DNA from: Apostichopus japonicus
Lineage: Eukaryota > Echinodermata > Holothuroidea > Aspidochirotida > Stichopodidae
Length of the DNA stretch: 64,000 nt
NCBI RefSeq assembly: GCF_037975245.1
Contig: NC_092583.1
Location: 5,057,264 to 5,121,263 of the forward strand
Reading direction: 5' to 3'
The notes under the pieces are model-generated. The model was not told the DNA's origin. It ran no database searches and saw nothing but the letters and a program-made list of their open reading frames with translations. Of this stretch, positions 45,201 through 52,675 are shown piece after piece. Position 1 is the stretch's first letter, and each line of letters starts with the position of its first letter. Both the position numbers and the translations under genes were made by a program.

Positions 45201-46724
45201 GAAGGAGAGAATAAAAAAAGGTGTATTGGAAGTTAGGAGAGAAAGACGATCTGATCTGCCTCTACAAGACATGATTCTACTAGAGAGCATGTCTGACAAT
45301 CAAAAACATAAAATAGTCAGATCTATCTACTCACGTTTCTAAACTTATCTGCGGCTGAGGGGTGGCCATTGTTAGATGCACACACACATATATCAACCGG
45401 ATAATCCAAATTGTTCTTTGATAGTTCTATGAAGGATACCACATCATTGAAACAAATCAGTTAATCATTTGATATGTGTAAAAATTGTTTGAAATGTTGT
45501 ATGAATATTTATTACATGTTTATAACTTACCAAAAGCCAAAGACGTAATGGTTAGATGCCTCAGTGTGGTAAGTTAATTGATGCCCAAAATGTATCACAA
45601 GTTTTGCAAATTAAAGTAATACAGAATGATATTTAAAAAGTATAAATGTCATTACCACCACTCCTATTTAATGTTGTGGACTACTCAGATATTCATATTC
45701 AGTGCCGTAGCAAATAGGGCCCTAAATAAAACTCCACAACCACCCATGCCCAACCACTTTTTGGGACTTGGGTGATTAATTTTTATATTTGGTTCCTCTA
45801 GACATCCCAGATATGGCTCTTTCATGCCCAAACATTACATGGGAATGATGGGACCCATTTGGTTTACATACTATGCAATTCATACAAATACTGGTCTCTT
45901 TGCTGGCCTATGGCTGACAGCCGGCTTCAGTAGACGAATGGAAAGTTTTTTTGCTCCTTGACACTGGGCTCCTTTGATGCCCAGGCCCAAGGAGTCTGGA
46001 CCCGCTGCAAAGACCTAGTTACTGTGCATAGTTTACACTAGGAACCTCCATGTACAATCAGTGGACAAAATGAGACAACAGTTGCATCTGGGGGAGCATT
46101 TCTCTGAACTATATGTTTAGTTATGAACAGTACTTAGGTGTTTGATGAATTGTTCATCTTTCCTAGCGATAAGAACTCTAAAGGGCATTGTCTGAAGTTA
46201 TAAGAAATAGTACATGGAATATTTGAAAGACTTTTTTATTTTGTCTTTAAAGGACTTTAAATGAATGGTATGGTTTGTCTGACTTGGTTGATATGTCACA
46301 AACTATGATAGGTTTAAAGATGGCTACAGACAAATATGTCAAGCAATATGGTAGAACATTTATACCTCTTCAATATTAAATTTAGTCTCCTAATTAAGAG
46401 CTACTTTGAACTTGCACTGCATACTGTAGTTTGTAAAAAGTGTTTTGCAAAGTGTTTATCATTTAAAGATTTGGGAAGGAAACAAATTTCGATATTGTTC
46501 CCCAAAGTAATGTTTTAGGTACAAACTAGAAATTGTAGACAATTTAAAGTACTACTTTTATTGTTTCTCCCTACCTTTAGGTCTTTTAAATATACCAAAT
46601 AAAGACGGCTTCCTCTCTGTGCTTTTGACATCTGTTGGTAAAGGAGGGAAAAATGTCAACGAGTTTCCTTGTTCCGAAATTCCTCCAGTGCTGGCCATTT
46701 CATCTCGTAGCTCTCGTTGTAATT
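21139..46724 (-). CDS. PIKFYVE: PIKFYVE, 5' part of the gene (FYVE and DEP exons), nine exons
   Basis: PIKfyve converts PI3P to PI(3,5)P2 on endosomes, in a complex with Vac14 and Fig4. Nine exons joined by GT/AG sites with consistent phases give about 498 codons from ATG 46698. Residues 166-226 are a FYVE finger with WMPD, RRHHCR and RVC motifs and eight zinc-ligand cysteines, so PI3P binding is expected. Residues about 320-408 are a DEP domain with NCIVGSELVDWL. Order, spacing and linker acidity match vertebrate PIKfyve. Intron contents: intron 2 (40932-44852) a hAT element; intron 3 (33355-40750) the 105-bp satellite and two SINEs; intron 5 (29494-31844) a minisatellite; intron 6 (25527-29335) a SINE, a hAT element and an LTR-like block; intron 7 (23649-25411) a LINE; intron 8 (21265-23503) the inverted minisatellite. 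Introns 1 and 4 hold little. The Cpn60-like and PIP-kinase parts are not in view. Confidence 0.9.
21840..22260 (-). repeat. Minisatellite array A, ~119-bp unit, about 3.5 copies
   Basis: CAACCATCATT recurs near 21850, 21970, 22092 and 22204, each followed by GTGATAGAGATAAC-like sequence, GAACAAGTC, a C-rich run and CCCCACCACTCCA. The unit is the reverse complement of the one at 31076-31690. It lies in PIKFYVE intron 8. Confidence 0.88.
22363..22503 (-). CDS. Possible alternative 3'-terminal exon of PIKFYVE
   Basis: Within intron 8 on the minus strand, acceptor TTAACCTTCAG opens an exon at 22503. Spliced from the normal exon 8 donor it adds 27 codons, then TGA. From the alternative exon 8 donor (end 23500) it adds about 45 codons ending in TAA at 22370-22368. 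AATAAA (22368-22363) overlaps that stop. Use of this exon would give a FYVE-DEP protein without kinase. It could also be a chance frame. Confidence 0.35.
23504..23648 (-). CDS. PIKFYVE: PIKFYVE exon 8
   Basis: 145 bp; acceptor CTTTCTTGCAG, donor GAGTGG|GTTAGT, phase 0 in and phase 1 out. It encodes an acidic linker with DLTEPNWFQEIDGDEE, matching SEPSWFKDIKFDDSD in vertebrate PIKfyve. A second possible donor four bases on (TTA|GTAACA, exon end 23500) would change the frame of the next exon. Confidence 0.85.
23683..24990 (-). mobile_element. Decayed non-LTR retrotransposon (LINE), 3' part with poly(A)
   Basis: The minus strand shows broken pieces of a reverse transcriptase in the right order: NDLKPVALTPVAMKVCE (near 24890), ILVVLDNLYSHMEQ and ARVMFF (24680-24746), YWVLDYLTNRSQSVRLSR, and TVAPQCIVLVPFLF (24450-24500; the family reads TGAPQGTVLSPFLF). 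After these come LELNEDKTKE, LEYLGVYIDHKLDW and SRTGVGSGSLLL-like pieces in shifted frames. The 3' end has an A-run at 23683-23695. The catalytic Asp of motif A is lost, and stops and frameshifts are many. It is a 5'-truncated dead copy, probably CR1/Jockey-like, in PIKFYVE intron 7. Confidence 0.82.
25412..25526 (-). CDS. PIKFYVE: PIKFYVE exon 7, C-terminal half of DEP domain
   Basis: 115 bp; acceptor CTCTTCCACAG, donor TGGCAG|GTAATG, phase 2 in and phase 0 out. It encodes VQATAMGQALLKARWL and DDVFKDENLFYSLWQ, matching the AIAIGQALVDGRWL and LFRDEYALYRP ends of the vertebrate DEP domain. Confidence 0.92.
26721..26967 (+). mobile_element. tRNA-derived SINE, family 1, copy a
   Basis: The head has a perfect Pol III B box, GGTTCGATTCC, at 26772-26782 and an A-box-like region before it. 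The body has TGGACGTTAAATGGATGTG, GGCTTCGGTCAGCTTGCGAG and TTCGCGAGTTCCTGCTTGC, and the tail is (CATA)n. It matches copies at 37283, 38541 and 61977 in the body. It lies in PIKFYVE intron 6. Confidence 0.85.
27340..28620 (+). other. GC-richer repeat-like block, possibly LTR-derived
   Basis: A stretch with a different base make-up from its AT-rich intron. A small frame (27457-27669) contains CCAAGATGGCGG, ACGCGCCGCGAGCG and CCCCGAGCGAGCTGACC. AATAAA near 28444 is followed by AACGCAAGAACACTC and CCGCCATCCGCGGTGCGC, an arrangement resembling the R-U5 part of a solo LTR. I found no clear TG..CA ends or target-site duplication, so the class stays open. Confidence 0.3.
28887..29330. repeat. ~80-bp tandem duplication split by a transposon
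   Basis: ACTTGAATGGTTGAAGATAG followed by TGAACCTGCCAGACACTGCA occurs at about 28900-28970 and again at about 29260-29328. The copies differ by a few bases and a short indel. A hAT-like element at 28970-29242 lies between them. The second copy abuts the donor of PIKFYVE exon 6. Confidence 0.85.
28962..29250 (-). mobile_element. Small hAT-like element with 8-bp target-site duplication
   Basis: The element lies at 28970-29242 (273 bp), with ends TCGGCGCGTAGCG and, inverted, CAGGCGCATAGCC. It is flanked by TCACACTT at 28962-28969 and 29243-29250. Read on the minus strand it contains the core GGCCTGGGAAGTGCCATTTC ... ATCTGGGAGGC ... TCATGGTGG, which is also present at 49960, 50580 and 50740. No coding capacity. 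Confidence 0.8.
29336..29493 (-). CDS. PIKFYVE: PIKFYVE exon 6, N-terminal half of DEP domain
   Basis: 158 bp; acceptor TTTCTGCTTAG, donor CAACAG|GTACCT, phase 0 in and phase 2 out. It encodes DSAQLRLLWRLV and HRLRTYPNCIVGSELVDWL, the start of the PIKfyve DEP domain (vertebrate WLRTHPNCIVGKELVNWL). A hAT-like element sits 94 bp past its donor. Confidence 0.93.
31076..31690 (+). repeat. Minisatellite array B, ~115-bp unit, about 5.5 copies
   Basis: The unit runs TTAATGACAGTTATCTCTAG, CACACAGACCTATAATGATG, GTTGAGTTTGTGTCTCATGG, CTGAGGAGGCTGGTGGGGAT, GAGGTGGGATGG and a G-run. It recurs near 31077, 31187, 31299, 31412, 31524 and 31630. The first three copies are almost identical, so they were made recently. 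It lies in PIKFYVE intron 5. Confidence 0.92.
31845..31959 (-). CDS. PIKFYVE: PIKFYVE exon 5
   Basis: 115 bp; acceptor CCAATTTTAG, donor GTGCAG|GTAAGT, phase 2 in and phase 0 out. It encodes a short linker (GSLLELDPSDPNPFEATG, then DSEWQLLVQ) between FYVE and DEP. Conservation is weak, but the open frame and phase agreement on both sides support it. Confidence 0.82.
33165..33354 (-). CDS. PIKFYVE: PIKFYVE exon 4, end of FYVE and acidic linker
   Basis: 190 bp; acceptor CATTGACAG, donor ACAAAG|GTATGT, phase 1 in and phase 2 out. It begins EGERVCSYC, which supplies the last FYVE cysteine pair and RVC motif, then SEDLNALQEDLNS, matching the GEDLNALSDS stretch of vertebrate PIKfyve. The 105-bp satellite begins only about 135 bases upstream of its acceptor. 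Confidence 0.93.
33488..35826. repeat. 105-bp satellite with higher-order repeats
   Basis: The unit contains CAGACTCACTCACAGTGAAT, GATACTGCACTAGACACCAC, CATTCATTATATCATGG and CAATGTATCATTGGGACTGG; it starts for example at 33847 and 33952. Shortened units of about 50-90 bp are mixed in. Blocks recur at an offset of 621 bp (34188-34608 and 34809-35229 look identical by eye). Because 105 is divisible by three, long open frames appear (33798-34229, 34395-34850), but these are not genes. Some units carry the hairpin TCCCAATG-TAT-CATTGGGA. It lies in PIKFYVE intron 3, close to exon 4. Confidence 0.95.
35827..37257. other. Intron 3 of PIKFYVE, diverged local repeats only
   Basis: AT-rich intron sequence. 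Around 36290-36500 and 36590-36730 there are weakly similar pieces sharing ACTTACAATGCTTGTA and TTTCATTTAGTT, which suggests an old local duplication. No exon or gene is visible. Confidence 0.5.
37258..37555 (+). mobile_element. tRNA-derived SINE, family 1, copy b, with 25-bp target-site duplication
   Basis: The element lies at 37283-37530. The head has AGCTCAGGGATTG (A-box-like) and GAGTTTGAGTCACCC (degenerate B box). The body has TGTATGTCGTCCAGTTACAG and GACTTCGGTCAGCTTGCGG, and the tail is (ATAC)n. It is flanked by TACATTACAT-AATAATGAAAGTCT at 37258-37282 and 37531-37555, with one mismatch in 25. Long duplications of this kind mark LINE-driven retroposition. Confidence 0.92.
38050..38290. 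repeat. Two-copy ~160-bp repeat with a DR1-type nuclear receptor motif
   Basis: The stretches near 38050-38135 and 38200-38285 share GAGGTTTCTCGATTTGACC-like sequence, CCAAATGACCTTTG, CCACCAAAAA, CAATCAGCTTCTTT and AATGTGGTAC. The first copy holds TGACCTTTGACC (38085-38096), a perfect direct repeat with one-base spacing of the nuclear receptor half-site. Confidence 0.7.
38541..38720 (+). mobile_element. tRNA-derived SINE, family 1, copy c, 5'-truncated
   Basis: Begins around the B box (CTGGTTCGAGTAACTCC) and keeps TGTATGTCGTCCAGTTACAG, TGGACGTTAAAATATGAATC, GACTTCGGTCAGCTTGCGG and the GCTTGCAGGAGGATC 3' end, without the A-box part. It lies in PIKFYVE intron 3, 1 kb from copy b. Confidence 0.85.
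38721..40750. other. Remainder of PIKFYVE intron 3
   Basis: AT-rich intron DNA up to the donor of exon 3. Frames here are short; none resembles a known protein, and I see no clear repeat. Confidence 0.5.
40751..40931 (-). CDS. PIKFYVE: PIKFYVE exon 3, FYVE zinc finger
   Basis: 181 bp; acceptor TGCCAATAG, donor AACG|GTAAGG, phase 0 in and phase 1 out. It encodes WMPD, CKEC, FTTFRRRHHCRVCG and FCHSCCNQE. These are the PI3P-binding WxxD and RRHHCR motifs and six of the eight zinc-ligand cysteines of a FYVE domain; the last pair is in exon 4. This is the strongest single piece of evidence for the gene identity. Confidence 0.95.
42260..42610. mobile_element. hAT-like MITE, 335 bp
   Basis: The element lies at 42268-42602. 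Left end CAGGATTTCCCTAACTTT; right end, inverted, CAGGGGTTCCCTAATTGG. This is the common CAGGGGTTCCC type of hAT terminus. Flanks are CCGTAGAG (42260-42267) and GCGTAGAG (42603-42610), 7 of 8 identical. No coding capacity. It lies in PIKFYVE intron 2. Confidence 0.82.
43982..44012. repeat. (TTA)n microsatellite
   Basis: About ten TTA repeats with one interruption, in PIKFYVE intron 2. Confidence 0.9.
44853..45193 (-). CDS. PIKFYVE: PIKFYVE exon 2
   Basis: 341 bp; acceptor CTTCATTAAAG after a T-rich tract, donor GGACAG|GTGAGT, phase 1 in and phase 0 out. It encodes a Ser/Lys/Glu-rich, probably disordered linker ending in RSLSLVMKQISNIRKGQ. That ending aligns with the RSLSTVLKRLKEIMEGK segment just before the FYVE finger in vertebrate PIKfyve. 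Confidence 0.8.
45700..46024. mobile_element. Weak hAT-like element candidate
   Basis: Begins CAGTGCCGTAGCAAA and ends CTAGTTACTG. The inner ends carry GGGCCC and, inverted, GGGTCC. Flanks TTCATATT and TGCATAGT agree at only 6 of 8 bases. The left end looks like a hAT terminus, but the right match is poor. It lies in PIKFYVE intron 1. Confidence 0.3.
46575..46724 (-). CDS. PIKFYVE: PIKFYVE exon 1 (first coding exon)
   Basis: Acceptor TTATTTGCAG ends at 46725; donor AAAG|GTAGGG follows 46575. The likely start is ATG at 46698-46696, context GAAATGG, giving 41 residues that begin MASTGG and end FGIFKRPK. An ATG a few bases earlier is in another frame and opens only a short overlapping frame. 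The exon ends in phase 1. The 5' UTR must continue in an upstream exon. Confidence 0.75.
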
Positions 46725-48939
46725 CTGCAAATAATTTAGGACAATAAAATTGGACACTTGATGACAGCAATATCACACACAAAACACAGTTAAATGAGAA
46801 AAGTAGAGTAGGCCTATCTCTCACCCAGGCTTATAAAATAATAATGAAAATGATTCACCATTAAATTCTTGTTTCTACTTTGGATTGGAAGACATTTGCA
46901 TCGTATGCAAGAGTTCTGTCGTTTTGTCAACATGTTGTTCTGATGATACAGACAGCTTGGTCTTTCAAATTACGATATACAAACATCACATTTAAAGCCT
47001 AAGTTGCCACATTTCCTAGACAGTCTTCTTTGGATATATGGTGTCCCATGATTTGGTCATTTGTTTGCTTTATAACTGGATTAATTTTAAACTTTCATAT
47101 TCAACTTTTTATATTTCCAAACATATAAATTAACTAATAAAAATTAATTAATTAAAATTATTCTGTGTCCTATCCATTACTACTCTTGAGTATACACTGA
47201 ACATTTTCTACTGATATTTTTTTTTCATATCAAGACAATGATTCAGGATAATCCTGGTTTTATTGTAAAGTACATTTGTTGTATACCAGTGTATAACACA
47301 AAGTATATTGTATCATAGAACTGGAGATAAAAGGTTTCTTTTAGAATGAGTATTTTGAATGGGCTACGACAGGTCATCTTTGACAAACACAATATAGTAC
47401 TGTAGGTAGTGAGAAGTTATTCAGACTTGAAGTGGGTATATATTCTGGTTAAAATCATACAACCTGTTTGTTTACATAATTTGCATTGTAAAGGCAACTT
47501 TTTTTATCAATGAACAGAAAGTTGAGCACAGCATGGTTCTTGACAAACTGTTTGACACTAAGCTGCACTTTTCTTTTTAAGGTCTCCACAAGACTGAAAA
47601 CTTTACCTCAGCTTCTGTCAGCAATTATTTCAGTTTCTATAAATCCTGTTCACATGTTCAATGTTTGTGAGGAGTCTTCCCAAGTACAGGTAGCTGAAAC
47701 TGAAATGATACCTTACTTTCCCCTATGAACTTCTTGTTTGCTTACAAGTGTTTCCAGCATATGAAACCCCATACAGTCTAGGGTTTGGCCATGCATGTAT
47801 TATCTGTACACATATTTCAAAAGCTATATTCATTCGTGATATATAATGCCACTTTTCAGTTCAAAGTCAACAGTGTTTCAATTTGCTTTAGAATAAAACA
47901 CAGATGACCAAACAAAGACAGTAAAATCTGGCAACATGTAGTCTCATAACATCTGCAACATCATTCAAACATTTCTAATGTACATATTATAAGGTGACAG
48001 GATTTCAAAAGAAAAACAGGAAGTACTTCATCTCAATGGCAATGTTGCTATATATACATACCGCATAGGCATGAAGTGGAATTACTGTTAGCCCCAACCT
48101 AACCTTTGAGGCTATAGACTATAGTTAATAACGTTTATGAAATTCTGCGTGAAGAGTGTTAAAACGTATAACTATATGAATTAGACCATTGAAAAATCAT
48201 CTGATTTTGAGACAGATATTGAACGACAGTGCTCATAGCTTAGGCTAGTACTAGTAGTAATAGCAAATGCCTACTTGTTATTATTCTCGATACCCAGACA
48301 TTACGAAATTCGCATTGCAACATAACTTAGGTCTAAGCTAGGCTAGATCAGTGCATGAAACTCCTACCAATGTGAAGTATTCGTACTTTGATTAGAAAAT
48401 GTTTTCAAGAGAATAAATACTACAAAGCTTACTTACTAAGTGTCACAATGTTTAAGATGCCGACTCAACTAATGACGAAGCTCTTGTATGCCCTTCATGG
48501 TCTGCCTGCTTGTCATTGCGAAATTACCTATTGTAGGCCTATGTATACACGGTAACTGGTTTCCGAATTTATAAACACCGCACACCTCACTCAGCTGATC
48601 GAAAGATTCATAACACTGCACCAGGATCTACACAGCAACGATATATAACATTCTAGACACGTGTGGCTTCGAGCTCAAGTAACGGATGTATTGCACAGTG
48701 AAGCAGTTCCAGCCACACCTGACCGTGTACTATTGTATTGGAAATTAATGGACGAGACAACTTGCATCCGTTTCATTTTTAAATAAACTTAATTTATCTC
48801 TCTAGTCACAGGTGTCTATGGTTATTTAGTTTCCGAGATATTAGATTAGAGGGCGTAACAAAACGAGGGGCGTAATATAAAAAGTGAGGTACACCACGAA
48901 ACTCGAATGTGGAAGCCTCAACTGAAATTGTGAGCACTC
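46725..48939. other. Upstream region of PIKFYVE
   Basis: AT-rich DNA 5' of the first coding exon. A donor-like CACTTA|GTAAGT on the minus strand ends at 48437 and could close a noncoding first exon whose promoter would lie near 48500-48700, where the sequence becomes somewhat richer in G+C. No coding frame is recognised on either strand. Confidence 0.4.
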
Positions 48940-49551
48940 TACCTTATCAGTGGCGTAACCATACGTTTTCATCTGGGGCAGTGGCGGAGAAACAGGACGG
49001 GGGGGGGGGGGGGGTTTACCCCCCACTTTTGGAAGAGGGGGGTTGGCCCACACAATCAACCCCCCTAGTTTTTGCCAGTAATGTTCTGTTATAGCCTATG
49101 TTATGTGCTCCAAATGGCATAATAAATCAAATTATTAAATTTAAAATTGTTAAAGTCATTTCAACCTTTTACCTGGTAGGCTACATCAACAATTAACGAC
49201 CGAAAACCGAGTTAGAATTGACCTACACATTATTTCTAGCCCCTTTCCCCACCTTGCGCATTGGAACTTGTAGCTCATAGCGCTAACTTCACCCCACAAC
49301 AGACATACACAAAATAACGTTTTGTTGCTGTTGAATAGCTTTGGAACTGTATACACTTGCCAACTTCAACGAGGTGAAGGAAGGAAAAGAAAAAGAAGAA
49401 AGAGAAAAGGAGAAAAGGATGGAGTAGAAAATACGGCAAGAAAACGGGAAGAGAAAGAGGAACAGTGACAAAATTATTCGAATTTGTAAAACAAACATCA
49501 GATATCACATCATATCAGTGAGCATGAAAATGGCGTTCCACGATAAGCAGC

Positions 49552-50124
49552 CTCCAAACCATGGGCGCAGATCCTGGTGAGGACAGCGGGACGCGTCCCC
49601 ACCAACTTTTTCAGTAGTGGGGACATGATATACCGTGTCCCCACCAATTTGTCTTGACCAATAGCTGCATTTCAAGTTCCCCTGTATTGAACTTTGGCGC
49701 ATTTTGATCCAGCATTGTGCAAATGACATGCAGCAGTTCTCATTTTATTGTATTTTATCCACAGTTGTTAAATGTAGGACGGAAATCGCATTTGCGGCAG
49801 TCTATATTTGTTTTCTGGGAGAGGACCCCAGACCCATCGTATATACAAAAGTCTTCTTGGATTATTTGTCCCCTGATTTTCTTTCTGCAGACGCCCATGT
49901 ATTTCTCCAAACTAAATTTCTAAGCCATGAGATCTAAAACTTAAGGAGGTTTAGGAGCATCATTAGGTCTGGGAAGTGTTATTTCCGGCGATCTGGAGGT
50001 ATATTTGCCCAAAAAAATCGTACGCTATGCGCGAACCCATGGTTGCGCTCAGCTTAGATAGTGTCATAGAACAGACACGCGTCCCCACCATTATCCAAGA
50101 CTGATCTGCGCCCATGCTCAAAAC
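49552..50124. mobile_element. hAT-like element C, nested in B
   Basis: The element lies at 49560-50116 (557 bp), with ends CATGGGCGCAGATC and GATCTGCGCCCATG (perfect inverted repeats). Flanks CTCCAAAC (49552-49559) and CTCAAAAC (50117-50124) agree at 7 of 8 bases. Subterminal GCGTCCCCACCA-type motifs occur near both ends. Its 3' half carries the shared core described at 50575. Confidence 0.82.
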
Positions 50125-50574
50125 TGTCGATGTGTGTAGTGTTCGGTTTCGGAAATATCTGGTATATTTTTTATTTCCTTCAACGAAAGTTTTTAGTAGC
50201 CGTCTGAATTTTTGAAAATACCCTAACCAACATTCTTCATCATACTTCATCATACTCGTGCAATTTTGACCCGTCTGTTAGGGTTGAAGGAGGTTTTTCT
50301 ATATCGGTTGTCCATAGATGATATTTTTTGCAACATTATGGGTATGTTTTGAAGTGAATTTATGCACGAGAATTGTGAATTTTCAAATTCTGAACAGTGG
50401 GGCTGACGGATATTGTGGGCCGCGATGAAGAATCACCTACAAAAGCAATGATCCACAGGATATGTGATGAAGTCGAACATGATGTGTGACTGGTGACAAT
50501 CTTCAAAAAGGTTATAGATGAGAAAAAAAAGTATTTGTAAAAAACTTGGTTCTCAGGCAAAAGTGTACATATGG

Positions 50575-50850
50575 TTGGTCAGTTTCAAGCCCGAGAAGTG
50601 CCATTTCCGGTGATCTGGGGGTACCAAAACCAGAAATTTGCTTGTACGCTGCGCGCCAACCAATGGTGGCGCTCCGCTTAGATAGTAATACGTGCCCCCA
50701 GGTTAGAAGATCCTGCATACGCCCCTGGTTAAATGCAGCTTTTCAAGGCCTGGGCAGTGCAATTTACTGCAATCTGGAAGGCAATATTTGCCAAAAAATT
50801 CTTGTGCACTTCGCGCCAACTCATGGTGGCGCTCCACTTAGATAGTGAGC
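50575..50850 (+). repeat. Two copies of a core shared by several hAT-like elements
   Basis: Copies near 50590-50690 and 50745-50845 read roughly AAGTGCCATTTCCGG, GATCTGG, TTTGC, TTGTRCGCTGCGCGCCAAC, ATGGTGGCGCTCCRCTTAGA and TAGT. The same core occurs in element C (49970-50065) and, inverted, in the element at 28970. Between the two copies, GATCCTGCATACGCCCCTG (ends at 50729) looks like a lone hAT right end. Confidence 0.75.
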
Positions 50851-52023
50851 CAGCAGTTATGACTTTTTATTTCATCAATGGCCTGTAACCCCCCCCCCCC
50901 CCCCACTTCTGACAAGAAATCTCCGCCACTGATCTGGGGAATGAGGGGGCGTAGGGCTGAGGAGCAAAGAGCTCGAGTAATTGCGCGCGCGACCAGTAGC
51001 CTCTTCAGCCACTGCAAAACTGTTCATAGTCCATCGGATTTAATAATAAATTGGAAATAACTGAATATCATAGGAACGATTTTCATATCTAGCTGCCAAA
51101 GAGTGAAATGAATTACCGTAAAGTTTAAGAAAAAGCAAATCTTTGAACACTTTAAGGATACAACTATACAAGTTTTATGCTAATTGTAACTAAGATCTTT
51201 CTGCATGAATTTCGAATATTTAAAACTCTCTGTTAATGCTTTTTTCATTTCTTTTATTCACTTTACGGTCTCTTCACTTTTCTCTTTTCTTCAAGTTCAG
51301 TCCCTCATCTGAATTTTTTATTAAGCCATCGTTTCATTTTAGGTTGTTTTTTCTGCTCCTTTTCCTCCATCTTTTAATCCTGTACGTTGTTTCTTAAATT
51401 TTTGCTTATTGCATGTTTACACTCGTTTTACTTGTAAGAACCGCGGGAGAGATTAGCATTCTTGCTAAACGAGTTTTACTCTTCTGTCAAAAGTTTAATA
51501 AATAATAATCAATATTTCGGTTAGGACTATATTCTATAACGACTGATCAGTCTGTGATAGTTCATACGTGCGATGGTGAAAGTGAAATATCATGCTAGAG
51601 CTTCCAAGTAACAATATCGTATTGACTTCGGACGGTCGATAAATGGATGGTATAAAGTTATAAACATACACAGGCCGTAGCAGGTTATCTCGTTGGTTAG
51701 CGTGTGTGGCGAGGGCAGGGGTTGGAGACCGCGTAGCGATGACAGCAACATGATAGGATTATACTTAAATTGAGACGCAATTCGCTGGTATTAACATGAG
51801 AATTCCCATCAATTACCGATTAACGTCAACCGCAAATGAATTTTGTAATTTTCGTCCAATATTTTTGAGCCCATCAATGTCATTTGTAGGGGGGGGGGGG
51901 TAGCGGGGGCAATGTATTTGACTGGGGATCCCACCCCTGCCCCCTTCCCCGCTGGTTACGCCACGGTACGTACCTTATCAATGAGTTGGAACATATACGA
52001 TAAATTCGTGAAAACATAGTGAA

Positions 52024-52675
52024 GTATCCAGGGGTGTTACTAAAACGAATGACAATTACGTTACACATAACGAACGACAATATGTTGTACACACTAAAAA
52101 AATGCGTTGACTAAAACGAATGACAGTAATGACAGCACAGACATTTGCTTCAACCGGATATCACAGTTCAGACTTCGTGGGTATCTAGATCTAGTAAAGT
52201 ACGGACAAGATAAAAACGCACCTTATAGTAAGCGAAATTGTAAGTCTGATTTTAAAAAGTAAATTTAACGTCATTTTTCCGATATTAATTGTTAGAAACT
52301 AACAATAGTATGATCTTGAAACGGCTTCAGTTATCTTTCTATATAAATCTACAGAGGTAAAAAGCACAGCACTCAAGCGCATTCTCACACAAAAACTTTC
52401 CCTGTGGTTTCTATCCGTAAATTACACCAAAACCCTGCAACCACGTTATATGTGATTTTCCTCAAATCATTTTTGCGCAAAAAACCAATAACCGCATTTA
52501 CTCCACTCCGTTAATCATTCTATCTCTTCTCAATACTGTCCTTCGTTGTCATTCGGTGTCATTCGTTGTCATTCGCCTTCATTCGCTGTCATTCGCAAAT
52601 GATAATTAACCCTGTACAAAGTCAATTGTCATTCGGTCATTCGCTGTCATTCGTTTTAGTTTGTCCCGTATCCAG
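52024..52675. mobile_element. MITE with clustered CGAATGACA subterminal repeats
   Basis: The element lies at 52032-52667 (636 bp). The inverted ends share ACTAAAACGAATGACA (52039-52054; inverse at 52645-52660) and an outer GGG. Perfect 8-bp target-site duplication GTATCCAG at 52024-52031 and 52668-52675. ACGAATGACA-like motifs point inward three times at the left; TGTCATTCG-like motifs occur about nine times at the right (52540-52655). No coding capacity. The 8-bp duplication suggests hAT, but the ends are not typical. Confidence 0.85.

Larger units (their letters stand above)
48971..50939. mobile_element. hAT-like transposon B, nested in A
   Basis: The element lies at 48979-50931 (1953 bp). 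Left end CAGTGGCGGAGAAACAG; right end, inverted, CAGTGGCGGAGATTTCTTG. Perfect 8-bp target-site duplication ATCTGGGG at 48971-48978 and 50932-50939, which is sequence of element A. Long G and C runs lie just inside both ends. Frames within it are short and match no transposase. Confidence 0.88.
48940..51978. mobile_element. hAT-like transposon A, host of a nested insertion
   Basis: The element lies at 48948-51970. Left end CAGTGGCGTAACCATACG; right end CTGGTTACGCCACGG followed by a small TACG insertion. Target-site duplication TACCTTAT at 48940-48947 and 51971-51978. It is the same family as the elements at 3982 and 11693: shared blocks include the CAGCCACTGCAAAACTGTT region (51007), ACGACTGATCAGTCTGTG (51539) and the 51650-51830 region. 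Without the nested element it is about 1.06 kb. No transposase is visible. Confidence 0.85.

Noticed and set aside
45700-46024. Confident hAT call for this segment
   Set aside because: Only the left terminus is convincing; the right end and flanking octamers match poorly. Kept as a low-confidence feature only.
46725-46824. Upstream extension of PIKFYVE exon 1 (frame opening at 46824)
   Set aside because: The stretch reads through the TTATTTGCAG acceptor and its T-rich tract, so it is intron. The start at 46698 fits better.
49275-49508. Minus-strand hydrophobic frames of 69-77 codons
   Set aside because: They arise from an A/G-rich purine tract inside transposon B, read as Phe/Ser/Leu-rich peptide. 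Low complexity, no homology.
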